Shown here: positions 1 through 7,680 of the stretch, one piece after another
Layout: each line of letters begins with the position of its first letter
Position numbering within the stretch: the first letter of the stretch is position 1
Source of the DNA: Clostridia bacterium
GTDB lineage: Bacteria; Bacillota; Clostridia; Lachnospirales; Lachnospiraceae
DNA length: 64,000 nt
Direction of reading: 5' to 3'
Assembly: GCA_910574255.1 (NCBI GenBank)
Contig: CAJTAK010000004.1
Coordinates: forward strand, 62,001 to 126,000
Notes under the pieces: generated by a model
The model's input: only the letters and a program-made list of their open reading frames with translations
The model's database searches: none
What the model was told of the DNA's origin: nothing
Position numbers and translations under genes: made by a program

Positions 1-315
1 AAGACAGCAAGCTTTTCGTTTATAAAAGAATGTATGGCATTTAATCCAAACATTCTTTGCTTCAATTATCTTGATTATCAGAAAGATATTAAGAAGATAA
101 TAAGTGAGGCAGATAATAAGCTAATTGTTATTGATAATGCCGATATATTGTTGGATAATGATATAAGGAAATATATTTCTCTGGATGGTAAGAACCAGTA
201 CCTGATTATAGGAAGAAATCCGAAGAACTTGTTTGCAACAAAGGAAAATTTATTTGAACTGGTAAGCAGGAAGGTAGGGGAACAGACGGAATTAAGTATA
301 AAACCTTACCTGTAG
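1..315 (+). CDS. 3' part of an unknown AT-rich protein with a Walker B-like strand
   Basis: The reading frame is open to the left window edge, so only the C-terminal 104 residues are visible. The first ATG in frame is at 34, but codons before it are open too. A hydrophobic strand ending in acidic residues (LIVIDNADILL) resembles the Walker B strand of P-loop ATPases, and a second strand (YLIIGRNP) could be the sensor strand; this is inference. The frame is clearly more AT-rich than the following genes, which suggests an accessory or transferred gene. No specific family is recognised. Confidence 0.5.
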   Translation, partial: KTASFSFIKECMAFNPNILCFNYLDYQKDIKKIISEADNKLIVIDNADILLDNDIRKYISLDGKNQYLIIGRNPKNLFATKENLFELVSRKVGEQTELSIKPYL

Positions 316-331
316 AAAAAGAAGCTTTAAA

Positions 332-517
332 AACCGTCCTGTTCCTATGAGATACCTTCTGCTCCCGTCTGACAAGCACCAGTGCCAAAAAACCGGACAG
401 TCCTTCAGAAATGGAGTTCGCCCACAGAACACTGTCAATCTCCCAAATCAGGGGGAACGCAATCACCAGCAGAAGCAGGAAAAATACCTGCCGATATGCA
501 CAGCAGAGCCATAGTTC
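332..517 (-). pseudogene. C-terminal remnant of a MATE-family transporter
   Basis: Reading the minus strand just downstream of the degV stop gives a stretch without a start codon. It contains YRQVFFLLLLVIAFPLIW, then IDSVLWANSISEGLSGFLAL and VRREQK. This matches the usual last two membrane segments and basic tail of MATE exporters (arginine-glutamine followed by a hydrophobic helix, then a tryptophan-containing helix start). The rest of the gene is missing because the degV coding sequence begins immediately upstream. The likely reading is a relic left by a deletion. A complete MATE gene lies at 5809-7206. Confidence 0.5.
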
Positions 518-519
518 AT

Positions 520-1422
520 TTAATGAATCCCTTTTTCAATAACCCCAAATCCCAGGGGATAAGGCCCGGTATGTACGCCGATGGTAGCCCCGATCTGATA
601 GACGGGCAGTTCCTTGATGGAATACCCTTCTTTTTGTAATACAGTCAGCGCCTGATCACGGAAGGACAAGCCTTCCTCCCGGTCATAGCCATATCCAACC
701 GCAAGGCTGTAGCATTCGATTCCCAGAGGACTTTCACGCAGGTATGCCAAAAGAAGCTGCAGGGCTTTCCAGGCCGTGCGCTTACGTCCCCTGTCCATAC
801 CGGAAGGGAAGATTTCTCCCTGCTTCAGAGTGATCACCGGGCGAATGTCCAGAACGCTTCCCGCAAGAGAAGCCACCTTACCAATCCGGCCGCCGTGCTT
901 TAAATATTCCATATTTCCAACGGTAAAAAAGATTCTTCCGGTACTCTTAATCTCTTCCAAGCGGGCCGCCGCATCGGAATAGCTGAAGCCGTGATCACGC
1001 AATTGCGCCGCTTCCAATACATATTGTCCCTGCAAAACCGTGTTGACAGTTGCATCAATGACGGTGATTTCGGCGCTGGGATATGTCTCCAGCAGAAGTT
1101 CACGGGCATTGAGGGCAGATTGCATGGAGCCGCTGAATTTTGTGGTAATGCAGATGCAGATTACGGGAATCCCCGCTTTCACAAAAGGCAGGAATGCTTC
1201 TTCATAATCTTGGATCGATGGCATGGAGGATTTGGGATACACGCCTTTTTTATCAACCATCTGCTGATAGAAGTCTCGGATATCAATCTCTACATTTTCC
1301 TTAAGATAATGCTCATCATCAAAGGACACATAAAAAGGCACTATGGTTATGTTTTTTTCCTGTGCCAGCTTAGGAGGCAGATCGCAGGATCCGTCGCTGA
1401 TAATATGAAATGTTTCTGTCAT
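520..1422 (-). CDS. DegV family fatty-acid-binding protein
   Basis: A 300-residue protein of full DegV/FakB length. The N-terminus (IISDGSCDLPP) is the DegV signature, and the SSMPSIQDYEEAF and GGRIGKVASLAG stretches are typical of the lipid-binding pocket. Family members bind a fatty acid and present it to the FakA kinase so that exogenous fatty acids can enter phospholipid synthesis in the cytoplasm. No fakA is adjacent, so partner and ligand are inferred. It is transcribed alone on the minus strand, divergent from the sigma factor gene at 1766. Confidence 0.9.
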   Translation of the reverse strand: MTETFHIISDGSCDLPPKLAQEKNITIVPFYVSFDDEHYLKENVEIDIRDFYQQMVDKKGVYPKSSMPSIQDYEEAFLPFVKAGIPVICICITTKFSGSMQSALNARELLLETYPSAEITVIDATVNTVLQGQYVLEAAQLRDHGFSYSDAAARLEEIKSTGRIFFTVGNMEYLKHGGRIGKVASLAGSVLDIRPVITLKQGEIFPSGMDRGRKRTAWKALQLLLAYLRESPLGIECYSLAVGYGYDREEGLSFRDQALTVLQKEGYSIKELPVYQIGATIGVHTGPYPLGFGVIEKGIH

Positions 1423-1552
1423 ATCAAAAACCTTCTTTATGTAAAAAATGATGCTTTGACTGTTGCAAAAAGGGGCGTCAAAGCTTGTTGTTATACAGAA
1501 TACTACATTTAAACAAAAAATGCAATTATTTTGTCAAAAAAGATTATAATTA

Positions 1553-1591
1553 ATAGTATTGAAAACTATAAAATTTAGTTTTTAATACTAT
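1553..1591. repeat. AT-rich inverted repeat in the degV/sigma divergent region
   Basis: The arms ATAGTATT-G-AAAACTA and TAGTTTT-T-AATACTAT pair over 15 positions around a short AT loop. It lies between two divergent genes, about 130 nt upstream of the degV start. It could be an operator or a cruciform-forming spacer. A terminator is unlikely because no gene ends here. Confidence 0.4.
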
Positions 1592-1712
1592 ATAATGAGA
1601 TTCAAGAATATAAAACACTCCATCATATCCCCTTTATTACCCTGACCATGGGAGCATGATTTGTGATAAAAGGATATTGTGCTCTGCCGAATCTGGTATT
1701 TACAGCAAAAAA

Positions 1713-1743
1713 TGTAACCTGTCCGCCCTTTCCCGTGTCTAAT
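1713..1743 (+). promoter_or_regulatory. putative ECF-type autoregulatory promoter
   Basis: TGTAAC at 1713-1718 is followed about 17 bases later by TGTCTAAT, close to the TGTAAC/CGTCTA pattern of ECF sigma promoters in Firmicutes. It sits 23-53 bases before the sigma factor start, as expected for autoregulation. Assigned by pattern only; no second copy was compared. Confidence 0.4.
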
Positions 1744-1765
1744 CTTCAGAAAGGAGGAAAAACAG

Positions 1766-2260
1766 ATGCCGGCAGAAAAAGTAATATCAGAATTAATCAA
1801 GGAATATGGAGACAGCATACTGCGCATGTGCTACATCTATCTGAAGGATTACCACCTGGCCGAGGATGTTGTGCAGGAGACATTTCTTCAAGTATACAAC
1901 AATTATGATAATTTCCGGCAGCAATCATCCGTCAAAACATGGATAACCCGGATTGCGGTCAATCTCTGTAAAAATCAGATGCGCACCAGATGGTTTTCCG
2001 TAAAAAAGGAAGAGGAATTTCCCATACTTTCCTATACGGAGGATTATGACGGCGTTATAGATCGGGAGCAGCTGCTTACAGCCATCGGCAATTTAAGGCC
2101 CAAATACAGAGAAGCCGTACTTTTATTCTATTATCAGGAGCTTTCCATAAAGGAGATAGCAGGACTGCTGAATAAAAAGGAATCCACGGTTAAGGTACGG
2201 CTGAAAAGAGCCAGAGAGCAGTTAAAGCAGGAATTAAAGGAGGACTACTTTTATGAATGA
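1766..2260 (+). CDS. ECF RNA polymerase sigma factor
   Basis: A 164-residue protein with the two ECF domains. Region 2 (about residues 10-75) includes the core-binding stretch YLKDYHLAEDVVQETFLQVY. Region 4 (about 105-160) carries a helix-turn-helix (LSIKEIAGLLNKKESTVKVR). The start at 1766 has an ideal AAGGAGG nine bases upstream. The downstream membrane protein overlaps by 8 bases (ATGAATGA), a translational coupling typical of sigma/anti-sigma pairs. It probably redirects RNA polymerase to envelope-stress genes, but the regulon is unknown. Confidence 0.9.
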   Translation: MPAEKVISELIKEYGDSILRMCYIYLKDYHLAEDVVQETFLQVYNNYDNFRQQSSVKTWITRIAVNLCKNQMRTRWFSVKKEEEFPILSYTEDYDGVIDREQLLTAIGNLRPKYREAVLLFYYQELSIKEIAGLLNKKESTVKVRLKRAREQLKQELKEDYFYE

Positions 2261-3092
2261 TATTAAAAAATGCATTGACAGCGGGTTAAGTGACATGAAA
2301 TTATCTCCTGATTTTGCGAAACGGATAGAAAATAGTAAAAAACCGGGGGGGACCTTTTCGGGACACGGCTATAGAATCCGATACGGAGTACTTACGGCGG
2401 TTTTATGTATTCTGCTGTTCGGAACTGCAGCATTTGCGGCAGGCTCCCTGCTGTATTCCAAAATCCGGGTGAACCAGGCGGCAATTCCTGATTTGGATCC
2501 CATGGAGATTACAGCCGTTAATCCGGTTGAGGGCACCGTGACAGAATACGGGGATGTGGAAAAAACCTATGTCTCCTTTAGGGAGCTGGAAGAGGAGTTG
2601 GGAATCAAGCTTCTGGATACGGATCTTGCATCAGAGAATCCCTTTGCAAAGATATCTTACAGAAAGCTTGGCGAGGGCTACCATGTAATTGATATTCAGG
2701 AATATATACTGGGGGATGTGACAGACATCCGAGAATGGAAAGGGGAGCCTATTGACAATACCAGAGAAGGAAATGATGAATGGTATGTTTGGACCCAGGG
2801 AGCTGTCTATAAAACCCCCGTGGATTTAAAGATCGAAATCATATCCGATCCCTCACAGCAGGAACTGGATACGGAATACATGGGCTGCTATAAATATGTG
2901 GAAACCTTTACCTCCCAACAGGGATATACGGTGAATGTTCTTAGGGATACCATAGCGGAGGAACAGACAGCCTTGCCGGAGGGATACACACCTCAGACGC
3001 TGATGATATTTGCAGCAGAGGGCATCCGCTATACCTTAGAGGGACGCATCCCGCCGGAAACCATGAAAGAAATCGTAAGTTCTATGAAATAA
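2253..3092 (+). CDS. putative transmembrane anti-sigma factor
   Basis: A 279-residue protein overlapping the sigma gene by 8 bases. A short cytoplasmic N-terminus of about 45 residues could bind the sigma factor. One membrane helix follows (around residues 46-66, LTAVLCILLFGTAAFAAGSL), then an extracytoplasmic domain of about 210 residues resembling DUF4367-type sensor domains near its end (GIRYTLEGRIPPETMKEIV). No catalytic motif is seen. Anti-sigma function is inferred from the overlap and topology. A strong terminator hairpin follows at 3138. Confidence 0.7.
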   Translation: MNDIKKCIDSGLSDMKLSPDFAKRIENSKKPGGTFSGHGYRIRYGVLTAVLCILLFGTAAFAAGSLLYSKIRVNQAAIPDLDPMEITAVNPVEGTVTEYGDVEKTYVSFRELEEELGIKLLDTDLASENPFAKISYRKLGEGYHVIDIQEYILGDVTDIREWKGEPIDNTREGNDEWYVWTQGAVYKTPVDLKIEIISDPSQQELDTEYMGCYKYVETFTSQQGYTVNVLRDTIAEEQTALPEGYTPQTLMIFAAEGIRYTLEGRIPPETMKEIVSSMK

Positions 3093-3137
3093 TTGGAACT
3101 CTATAGGTACGGGACAGTTACAAATCATTCGCCTTAG

Positions 3138-3190
3138 AGCTGCCGCAAAACAAGTCATCCGGCTTATTTTGCGGCAGCTTCATTTTGTTC
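3138..3190 (+). terminator. intrinsic terminator of the sigma/anti-sigma operon
   Basis: A perfect 13-bp stem (AGCTGCCGCAAAA with TTTTGCGGCAGCT) around a 16-base loop, followed by a T-rich tract. It lies 45 bases after the anti-sigma stop. Confidence 0.85.
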
Positions 3191-3272
3191 TTTTTCATGA
3201 CTTGCCATTACCAAAATTATGAAATATAATAGAAGACAAGACAGATTGCATTTATTAGAGAGGGGAGATGCC

Positions 3273-3662
3273 ATGTTTAAGAAAAAAGAAAAGAAAACAA
3301 CAACAGATGTACTTTTTGGAAAAACAGTCTGCACCGTACCATGGAACGTACGAACTCAGGAGAAGGATGAGACGGTAGATTCATGGGAGGATGCGGAGGA
3401 CTGTATCCTGGATATGTTTGGTGATGAGGATGAATTTGTGACGCTGACCACGGCGGATGCCCGTCACAATATCCGCTATATACAGGCATGCCAGGGAAAA
3501 GAAGGGATCATTGTTCAGGCAGGAATTGAAGAAGGAGAGCATACCAGGCTTGTAGAAAAGGTCTGCCTGGAAGAAGAATGTTTGGATATCTTTGAAGAAT
3601 TCTATCATTCCGCAAATGTGCAGGGGCTGGATCAATATAAACCGGTGGAATTCTTCATATAG
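3273..3662 (+). CDS. hypothetical acidic protein
   Basis: The start at 3273 is chosen because GAGGGGAG lies at the right distance, whereas an upstream in-frame ATG at 3219 has no ribosome binding site. The product is 129 residues with a lysine-rich N-terminus (FKKKEKKTTTD) and a strongly acidic body. There is no signal peptide or membrane segment. It contains several cysteines without a CxxC spacing. The family is not recognised. It is 14 bases ahead of the MmcQ/YjbR gene and is probably cotranscribed with it. Confidence 0.6.
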   Translation: MFKKKEKKTTTDVLFGKTVCTVPWNVRTQEKDETVDSWEDAEDCILDMFGDEDEFVTLTTADARHNIRYIQACQGKEGIIVQAGIEEGEHTRLVEKVCLEEECLDIFEEFYHSANVQGLDQYKPVEFFI

Positions 3663-3676
3663 AGCAGGAGTGAATT

Positions 3677-4003
3677 ATGACAGACAGAAAAGAAGCAATC
3701 GCCTATTGTCTGACATTGAAAGGCGCTTATGAGGACTATCCCTTTCACGATCCCAACTGGTGCGTTATCCGGCATAAAAGCAATCACAAGGTATTTGCAT
3801 GGATCTTCAACCGAAATGGTCATGTCCGGATCAATGTCAAATGCGATCCCCAGTGGCGGGATCTCTGGAGAGAGACCTTTCCTTCCGTAGTCCCTGCCTA
3901 TCACCTGAACAAAAAGCACTGGAATTCCATTATCCTGGATGGAACGGTGCCAAAAAAAGAAATTGAAAGGATGATTATGGAAAGCTATGATTTGACAGAA
4001 TAA
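3677..4003 (+). CDS. MmcQ/YjbR family protein
   Basis: A 108-residue protein of full family length. Conserved marks are the N-terminal YPF motif with following histidine, the KVFAWI and INVKCDP stretches, and the C-terminal AYHLNKKHWNSIIL, all typical of the YjbR (CyaY-like fold) family. Members are proposed to bind DNA, but the role in the cell is not established. It probably forms a two-gene unit with the preceding hypothetical gene. Confidence 0.85.
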   Translation: MTDRKEAIAYCLTLKGAYEDYPFHDPNWCVIRHKSNHKVFAWIFNRNGHVRINVKCDPQWRDLWRETFPSVVPAYHLNKKHWNSIILDGTVPKKEIERMIMESYDLTE

Positions 4004-4081
4004 AAGTTTTCCCACACAGGAAACGTTCTTTAAAAATTTTCTCATTTCTTGGAAACTGCAATATTCTGCTTACAGTTGAAA

Positions 4082-4111
4082 TTGCACAATCCGGAGACTA
4101 TATTGTATAAT
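4082..4111 (+). promoter_or_regulatory. sigma-A promoter for the hemerythrin-receiver gene
   Basis: TTGCAC at 4082-4087 and TATAAT at 4106-4111 are separated by 18 bases. Transcription from here would give a leader of about 160 bases that contains the repeat element at 4115-4202. Confidence 0.55.
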
Positions 4112-4114
4112 ATT

Positions 4115-4202
4115 AGTAACTATTCAGTACGGTTCGAAGCACTTGCAATCAGAAACGTAAGAAGTAGATTTTGCCGTGCGGCCGGGAAGATACTGAACAG
4201 TC
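4115..4202 (+). repeat. TACTGAACAGT element, copy a (short form)
   Basis: The ends ACTATTCAGTA and TACTGAACAGT form a terminal inverted repeat. Inside are TTCGAAGCACTTGC, CGTAAGAA and GTGC in that order. The same blocks, in the same order, occur on the minus strand at 47744-47922, where an extra segment of about 90 bases is present. The internal GCAC and GTGC can pair. Both copies lie upstream of a gene in sense orientation, so this may be a mobile MITE-like element or a structured leader. Confidence 0.55.
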
Positions 4203-4277
4203 AGAATAGTAATAATAAGACTTCGAAAAAGCTTTAAAAAGTGTATAAATTTGTTTATGGCAGAGGAGGATATTAAT

Positions 4278-5639
4278 ATGGACACCCGATTTGTATGGCG
4301 AGAAGAGTTTAATATTGGAGTAGACAATATCGACAAGGAACACCAGAGGCTTTTTAAAATTATCAACAAGTTATTTGCTATGAAAGAAGAAGACAAGAAC
4401 AGCCAGTGGGCGTGTCAGGAGGGAATTAAGTTTTTTAAGGGACATGCGGTAAAGCACTTTGCAGATGAAGAAGCATACATGATATCAATTGGGTATGAAG
4501 GAATTGGACAACACAAGCTGATACACAGGGAATTTCGAGAAAATACGCTTCCGGCCCTGGAACAGGAGCTGGAACAGACAAATTACTCCCAGGATGCGAT
4601 AGATCATTTTCTGGGAGTTTGTGCCGGGTGGCTGATTGGGCATACCCTGACAGAAGATCAGGCCATTACGGGCGAACGCACAAGCGACTGGGAAAAGGTA
4701 CTGCCGGGAGAAGAGCTGGACACCCTGAAAAAGGTGATCGTTCAGCTTGTATTTGATATGTTCCATCTGGAATCCCGGATGATCAGCAGCGCCTATAGGG
4801 GAGAAAAATTCGGAAAAGGAGTCTATTACCGCCTGGTTTATGGGACGAATGAGGATGAAAAACGGCAGGAGGTTATCCTGGTATTTGAGGAAAAGCTGTT
4901 AATTAACACCGTTGGAAAGATTATGGGAATTCAGACGAATAAGCTGGATACCAAGATCATACATGCGGCCAGGTATACATCCCGGCAGTTTGTGGCCCGT
5001 ACTATGGAGCATTTTCCGGATATGGAAGGCTATAAGCTGAAGGAAGAGAATCTTCTTTCCTATGAAGAGCTTCAAAGAATATTTGACAAGGAAAAGGTAC
5101 AGGCCAGCTTGCTGTTCGATACAGGCTCAGGCTACTTTGCCTACTGTGTGATTGCGCCTCATCTCTTAGAGAAGGGGGTGGGTACTCCCATTGAAAAAGA
5201 GAATGCTATGGAAGAAGTAGAGAAGTATCTGATGAAGCGGGAGGAACAGGCTGAGGAGGAAGCTTTAAAGCCTAAGATACTTATCGTTGACGATTCCATG
5301 ACCATTCGAGAGGGTATGAAAAACCTTTTGGGAGAAGATTATGAGATTGCATCAGTCGAATCCGGAGTGGCCGCAATTCGAGCCATTACCTTGAATCGGC
5401 CCGATCTGATTTTGCTGGACTATGAGATGCCGGTTTGTGATGGACGGCAGACCTTAGAGATGCTTCGTTCTGAAAAGGAATTTGAAGATATTCCTGTTAT
5501 TTTCCTGACCGGAAGACGTGATCCGGAGAGCATGATAAAGGTAATGCCCTTAAAACCGGCAGGCTATCTTCTGAAGAATTCAAAACCGGCGGAGATTAAG
5601 AAAGAGATTGATCATTTCTTTGAAAAGAAGAAAGCCTGA
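4278..5639 (+). CDS. hemerythrin / CheX-like / response-regulator receiver fusion protein
   Basis: A 453-residue protein. The start at 4278 follows GAGGAGG at good spacing; TTG 4251 lacks one. Residues 1-130 are a bacteriohemerythrin with the full diiron ligand set (H22, H56 or H60, E64, H79, H83, H122, D127), which binds oxygen reversibly. Residues about 150-320 resemble a CheX-like phosphatase/adaptor fold, a weaker assignment. Residues about 335-453 are a receiver with VDDS, phosphoacceptor aspartate in LILLDYEMP, and FLTGR. No output DNA-binding domain is present. The likely role is to link oxygen or redox state to a phosphorelay or chemotaxis-type pathway. The Hpt protein at 34416 is a possible but unproven partner. 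Confidence 0.75.
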   Translation: MDTRFVWREEFNIGVDNIDKEHQRLFKIINKLFAMKEEDKNSQWACQEGIKFFKGHAVKHFADEEAYMISIGYEGIGQHKLIHREFRENTLPALEQELEQTNYSQDAIDHFLGVCAGWLIGHTLTEDQAITGERTSDWEKVLPGEELDTLKKVIVQLVFDMFHLESRMISSAYRGEKFGKGVYYRLVYGTNEDEKRQEVILVFEEKLLINTVGKIMGIQTNKLDTKIIHAARYTSRQFVARTMEHFPDMEGYKLKEENLLSYEELQRIFDKEKVQASLLFDTGSGYFAYCVIAPHLLEKGVGTPIEKENAMEEVEKYLMKREEQAEEEALKPKILIVDDSMTIREGMKNLLGEDYEIASVESGVAAIRAITLNRPDLILLDYEMPVCDGRQTLEMLRSEKEFEDIPVIFLTGRRDPESMIKVMPLKPAGYLLKNSKPAEIKKEIDHFFEKKKA

Positions 5640-5695
5640 CATTTGCGGCTGCCAAAAGCTTGCAGGTTGGAAAATCAGGTGTGGAATTATGAGAT

Positions 5696-5728
5696 AAAGC
5701 CGTTTGCATGCAGAAAGTAGACGGCTTT
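5696..5728 (+). terminator. terminator-like hairpin after the hemerythrin fusion gene
   Basis: AAAGCCGT and ACGGCTTT form an 8-bp stem around a 17-base loop, about 57 bases after the stop codon. The T run is short. Confidence 0.6.
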
Positions 5729-5808
5729 ATTCCTGCAAAGAATAGGTGTTCTGTTTGTAATACGTTTTGGAGTTTAGTAAAAACGCTGGTTACTTTAAGA
5801 AGACTTTT

Positions 5809-7206
5809 ATGAAAAACGGAGTTAAGACATTGAAGAATTTTACTGTTCAAAAGGAATGCCTGGGGCGGGTTATTCGGCTTAGCATTCCGGCCATACTTGC
5901 TCAAATCAGCTCCATTATTATGCAATATATTGACGCAGCCATGGCGGGAAGCCTGGGAGCAAAGGCAACGGCGGCCATTGGCCTTGTTTCCAGTACGACC
6001 TGGCTTTTCGGCGGTTTGTGCATGGCCTCGGCAGCCGGATTTTCGGTGCAGGTGGCACAATTGATTGGCGCCGGACAGGAGGAGGGTGCGCGAAAGGTTT
6101 TACGTCAGGCTCTTTTGTGTACCTTCCTGTTTGGAGTGGGCCTTTCTGTGATCGGAGCGGGAATCAGTCATTCTCTTCCTCTTTGGCTTGGGGGAGAGCC
6201 GGAGGTCTGTAAAAATTCCTCCCGCTATTTTCTGATCTATGCCTGTGCCCTTCCCGCCGTTCAGCTCCGCCACACGGCAGGCAATATGCTTCAATGCAGC
6301 GGCGATATGCGTACCCCCAGCCAATTGAACATTCTTATGTGTGTGTTGGATGTGATTTTTAACAGCCTGCTGATTTTTCCTGTCAGGCATATTTCTTTTT
6401 ATGGAGTTGCATTTACCATACCGGGAGCAAGTCTTGGAGTTGCTGGAGCCGCTCTTGGCACGGCTCTGGCAGAGCTGGTTACGGCAATTTTAATACTCTA
6501 TGCCGTTTGTTTTCGCTCTATGGCCTTAAGGTTGGAACGGCATGGAACGTGGCATTTGGAAAAGAAATGTATCAAAACCTCCTTTCGTCTGGCTCTTCCC
6601 TTGGCTCTTGAGCACACCATTTTATGCGGTGCGCAGATTGCAGGGACACGTATTGTAGCACCCCTTGGAACGGTGGCGGTTGCGGCGAATTCTCTTGGTG
6701 TGACGGCAGAAAGCCTCTGCTACATGCCCGGCTACGGAATCGGAGCGGCAGCTACCACACTGGTGGGACAGAGCATAGGGGCAGGAGAAGAGAAGCTGGC
6801 CAAAGATTATGCCCGTCTTTCCGTGATTCTTGGTATTGCCATTATGACCTGCACAGGAGGCTTGATGTACCTGGCTGCACCAAGGATGTTTTCCTTGCTC
6901 ACGCCGGATAAAGCTATTCGTGTCCTTGGTACAAAGGTTCTTCGTATTGAGGCATTTGCGGAGCCTATGTTTGCGGCATCCATTGTTGCGGCAGGAGCCT
7001 TAAGGGGAGCGGGAGATACCTTGGTGCCCAGTGTTATGAATCTTGCGAGCATGTGGGGTGTCCGCATTACCCTTTCCCTTCTCTTAGCGCCCCGCCTGGG
7101 ACTTGCCGGCGTGTGGATTGCCATGTGCATGGAGCTTTGCGTTCGGGGGATTTTGTTTTTGATTCGTCTTTTTCGTGGAAAATGGTTAAAGGGGAAATTG
7201 ATTTAA
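5809..7206 (+). CDS. MATE family multidrug/toxin exporter
   Basis: A 465-residue protein with about twelve hydrophobic segments, the usual MATE size. The N-terminal helix contains IPAILAQISSIIMQYIDAAM, the family hallmark around the first substrate-binding helix. A second repeat begins near residue 240 (LALPLALEHTILCGAQIAG). It should export cationic compounds using a sodium or proton gradient. The start is uncertain: an in-frame TTG at 5767 is open, but ATG 5809 fits the family length. Substrate is unknown. Confidence 0.9.
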   Translation: MKNGVKTLKNFTVQKECLGRVIRLSIPAILAQISSIIMQYIDAAMAGSLGAKATAAIGLVSSTTWLFGGLCMASAAGFSVQVAQLIGAGQEEGARKVLRQALLCTFLFGVGLSVIGAGISHSLPLWLGGEPEVCKNSSRYFLIYACALPAVQLRHTAGNMLQCSGDMRTPSQLNILMCVLDVIFNSLLIFPVRHISFYGVAFTIPGASLGVAGAALGTALAELVTAILILYAVCFRSMALRLERHGTWHLEKKCIKTSFRLALPLALEHTILCGAQIAGTRIVAPLGTVAVAANSLGVTAESLCYMPGYGIGAAATTLVGQSIGAGEEKLAKDYARLSVILGIAIMTCTGGLMYLAAPRMFSLLTPDKAIRVLGTKVLRIEAFAEPMFAASIVAAGALRGAGDTLVPSVMNLASMWGVRITLSLLLAPRLGLAGVWIAMCMELCVRGILFLIRLFRGKWLKGKLI

Positions 7207-7336
7207 AATGTAATAAAAAACAGAATGTAGAAATGCTGTAAGTAGATCTGAAAGCTTGCAAGACTCAAGTATGTGCAGGAACTAAATATGTGAATAAGCA
7301 GGTAAATCAAGCAGTAAATAAAGTATATAAAATTTC

Positions 7337-7365
7337 TTGTAAAATTCTCTAAAACAGAGTACAAT
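7337..7365 (+). promoter_or_regulatory. putative promoter upstream of the tandem-repeat leader
   Basis: TTGTAA at 7337-7342 and TACAAT at 7360-7365 have a 17-base spacer. The next bases contain TACCCC and GGGGTA as an inverted repeat around the expected start point, which could be an operator. Transcription would produce a leader of about 310 bases carrying the tandem repeats. Confidence 0.45.
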
Positions 7366-7434
7366 ACCCCCTATACCTACAAATTGGGGTAAAATAATTT
7401 ACTTCACCTGCATAGGGCTCTTCAGGTATACCTT

Positions 7435-7667
7435 TATGCACAAAAAACGTGTGCGGATCTAAGGAACGCCCTCCGGGCATCCCCCTATGCACAAAAAACG
7501 TGTGCAGATCTAAGGAACGCCCTCCGGGCATCCCCTATGCACAAAAAACATGTGCAGATCTAAGGAACGCCCTCCGGGCATCCCCTATGCACAAAAAACA
7601 TGTGCAGATTTAAGGAACGCCCTCCGGGCATCCCCTATGCACAAAAAACATGTGCAGATTTAAGGAA
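7435..7667 (+). repeat. 50-bp tandem repeat, four full copies and one partial
   Basis: Units start at 7435, 7486, 7536, 7586 and 7636, so the period is 50-51 bases. Each unit contains TGCACA-N7-TGTGCA and GCCC-TCC-GGGC, two short hairpins, plus AAGGAACG. The last unit is cut just after the first hairpin and its AAGGAA becomes the ribosome binding site of the gene at 7681. Units differ by only a few bases, which implies recent expansion. There are no unique spacers, so it is not a CRISPR array. Confidence 0.9.
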
Positions 7668-7680
7668 AGGAAGTAATTCA

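Noticed and set aside
4112..4277. Cyclic di-GMP riboswitch in the leader of the hemerythrin fusion gene
   Set aside because: The conserved GEMM blocks are absent; the structure is better explained by the repeat shared with 47744-47922.
7435..7667. CRISPR array
   Set aside because: The units are contiguous and nearly identical along their full 50 bases, with no unique spacers and no cas genes.
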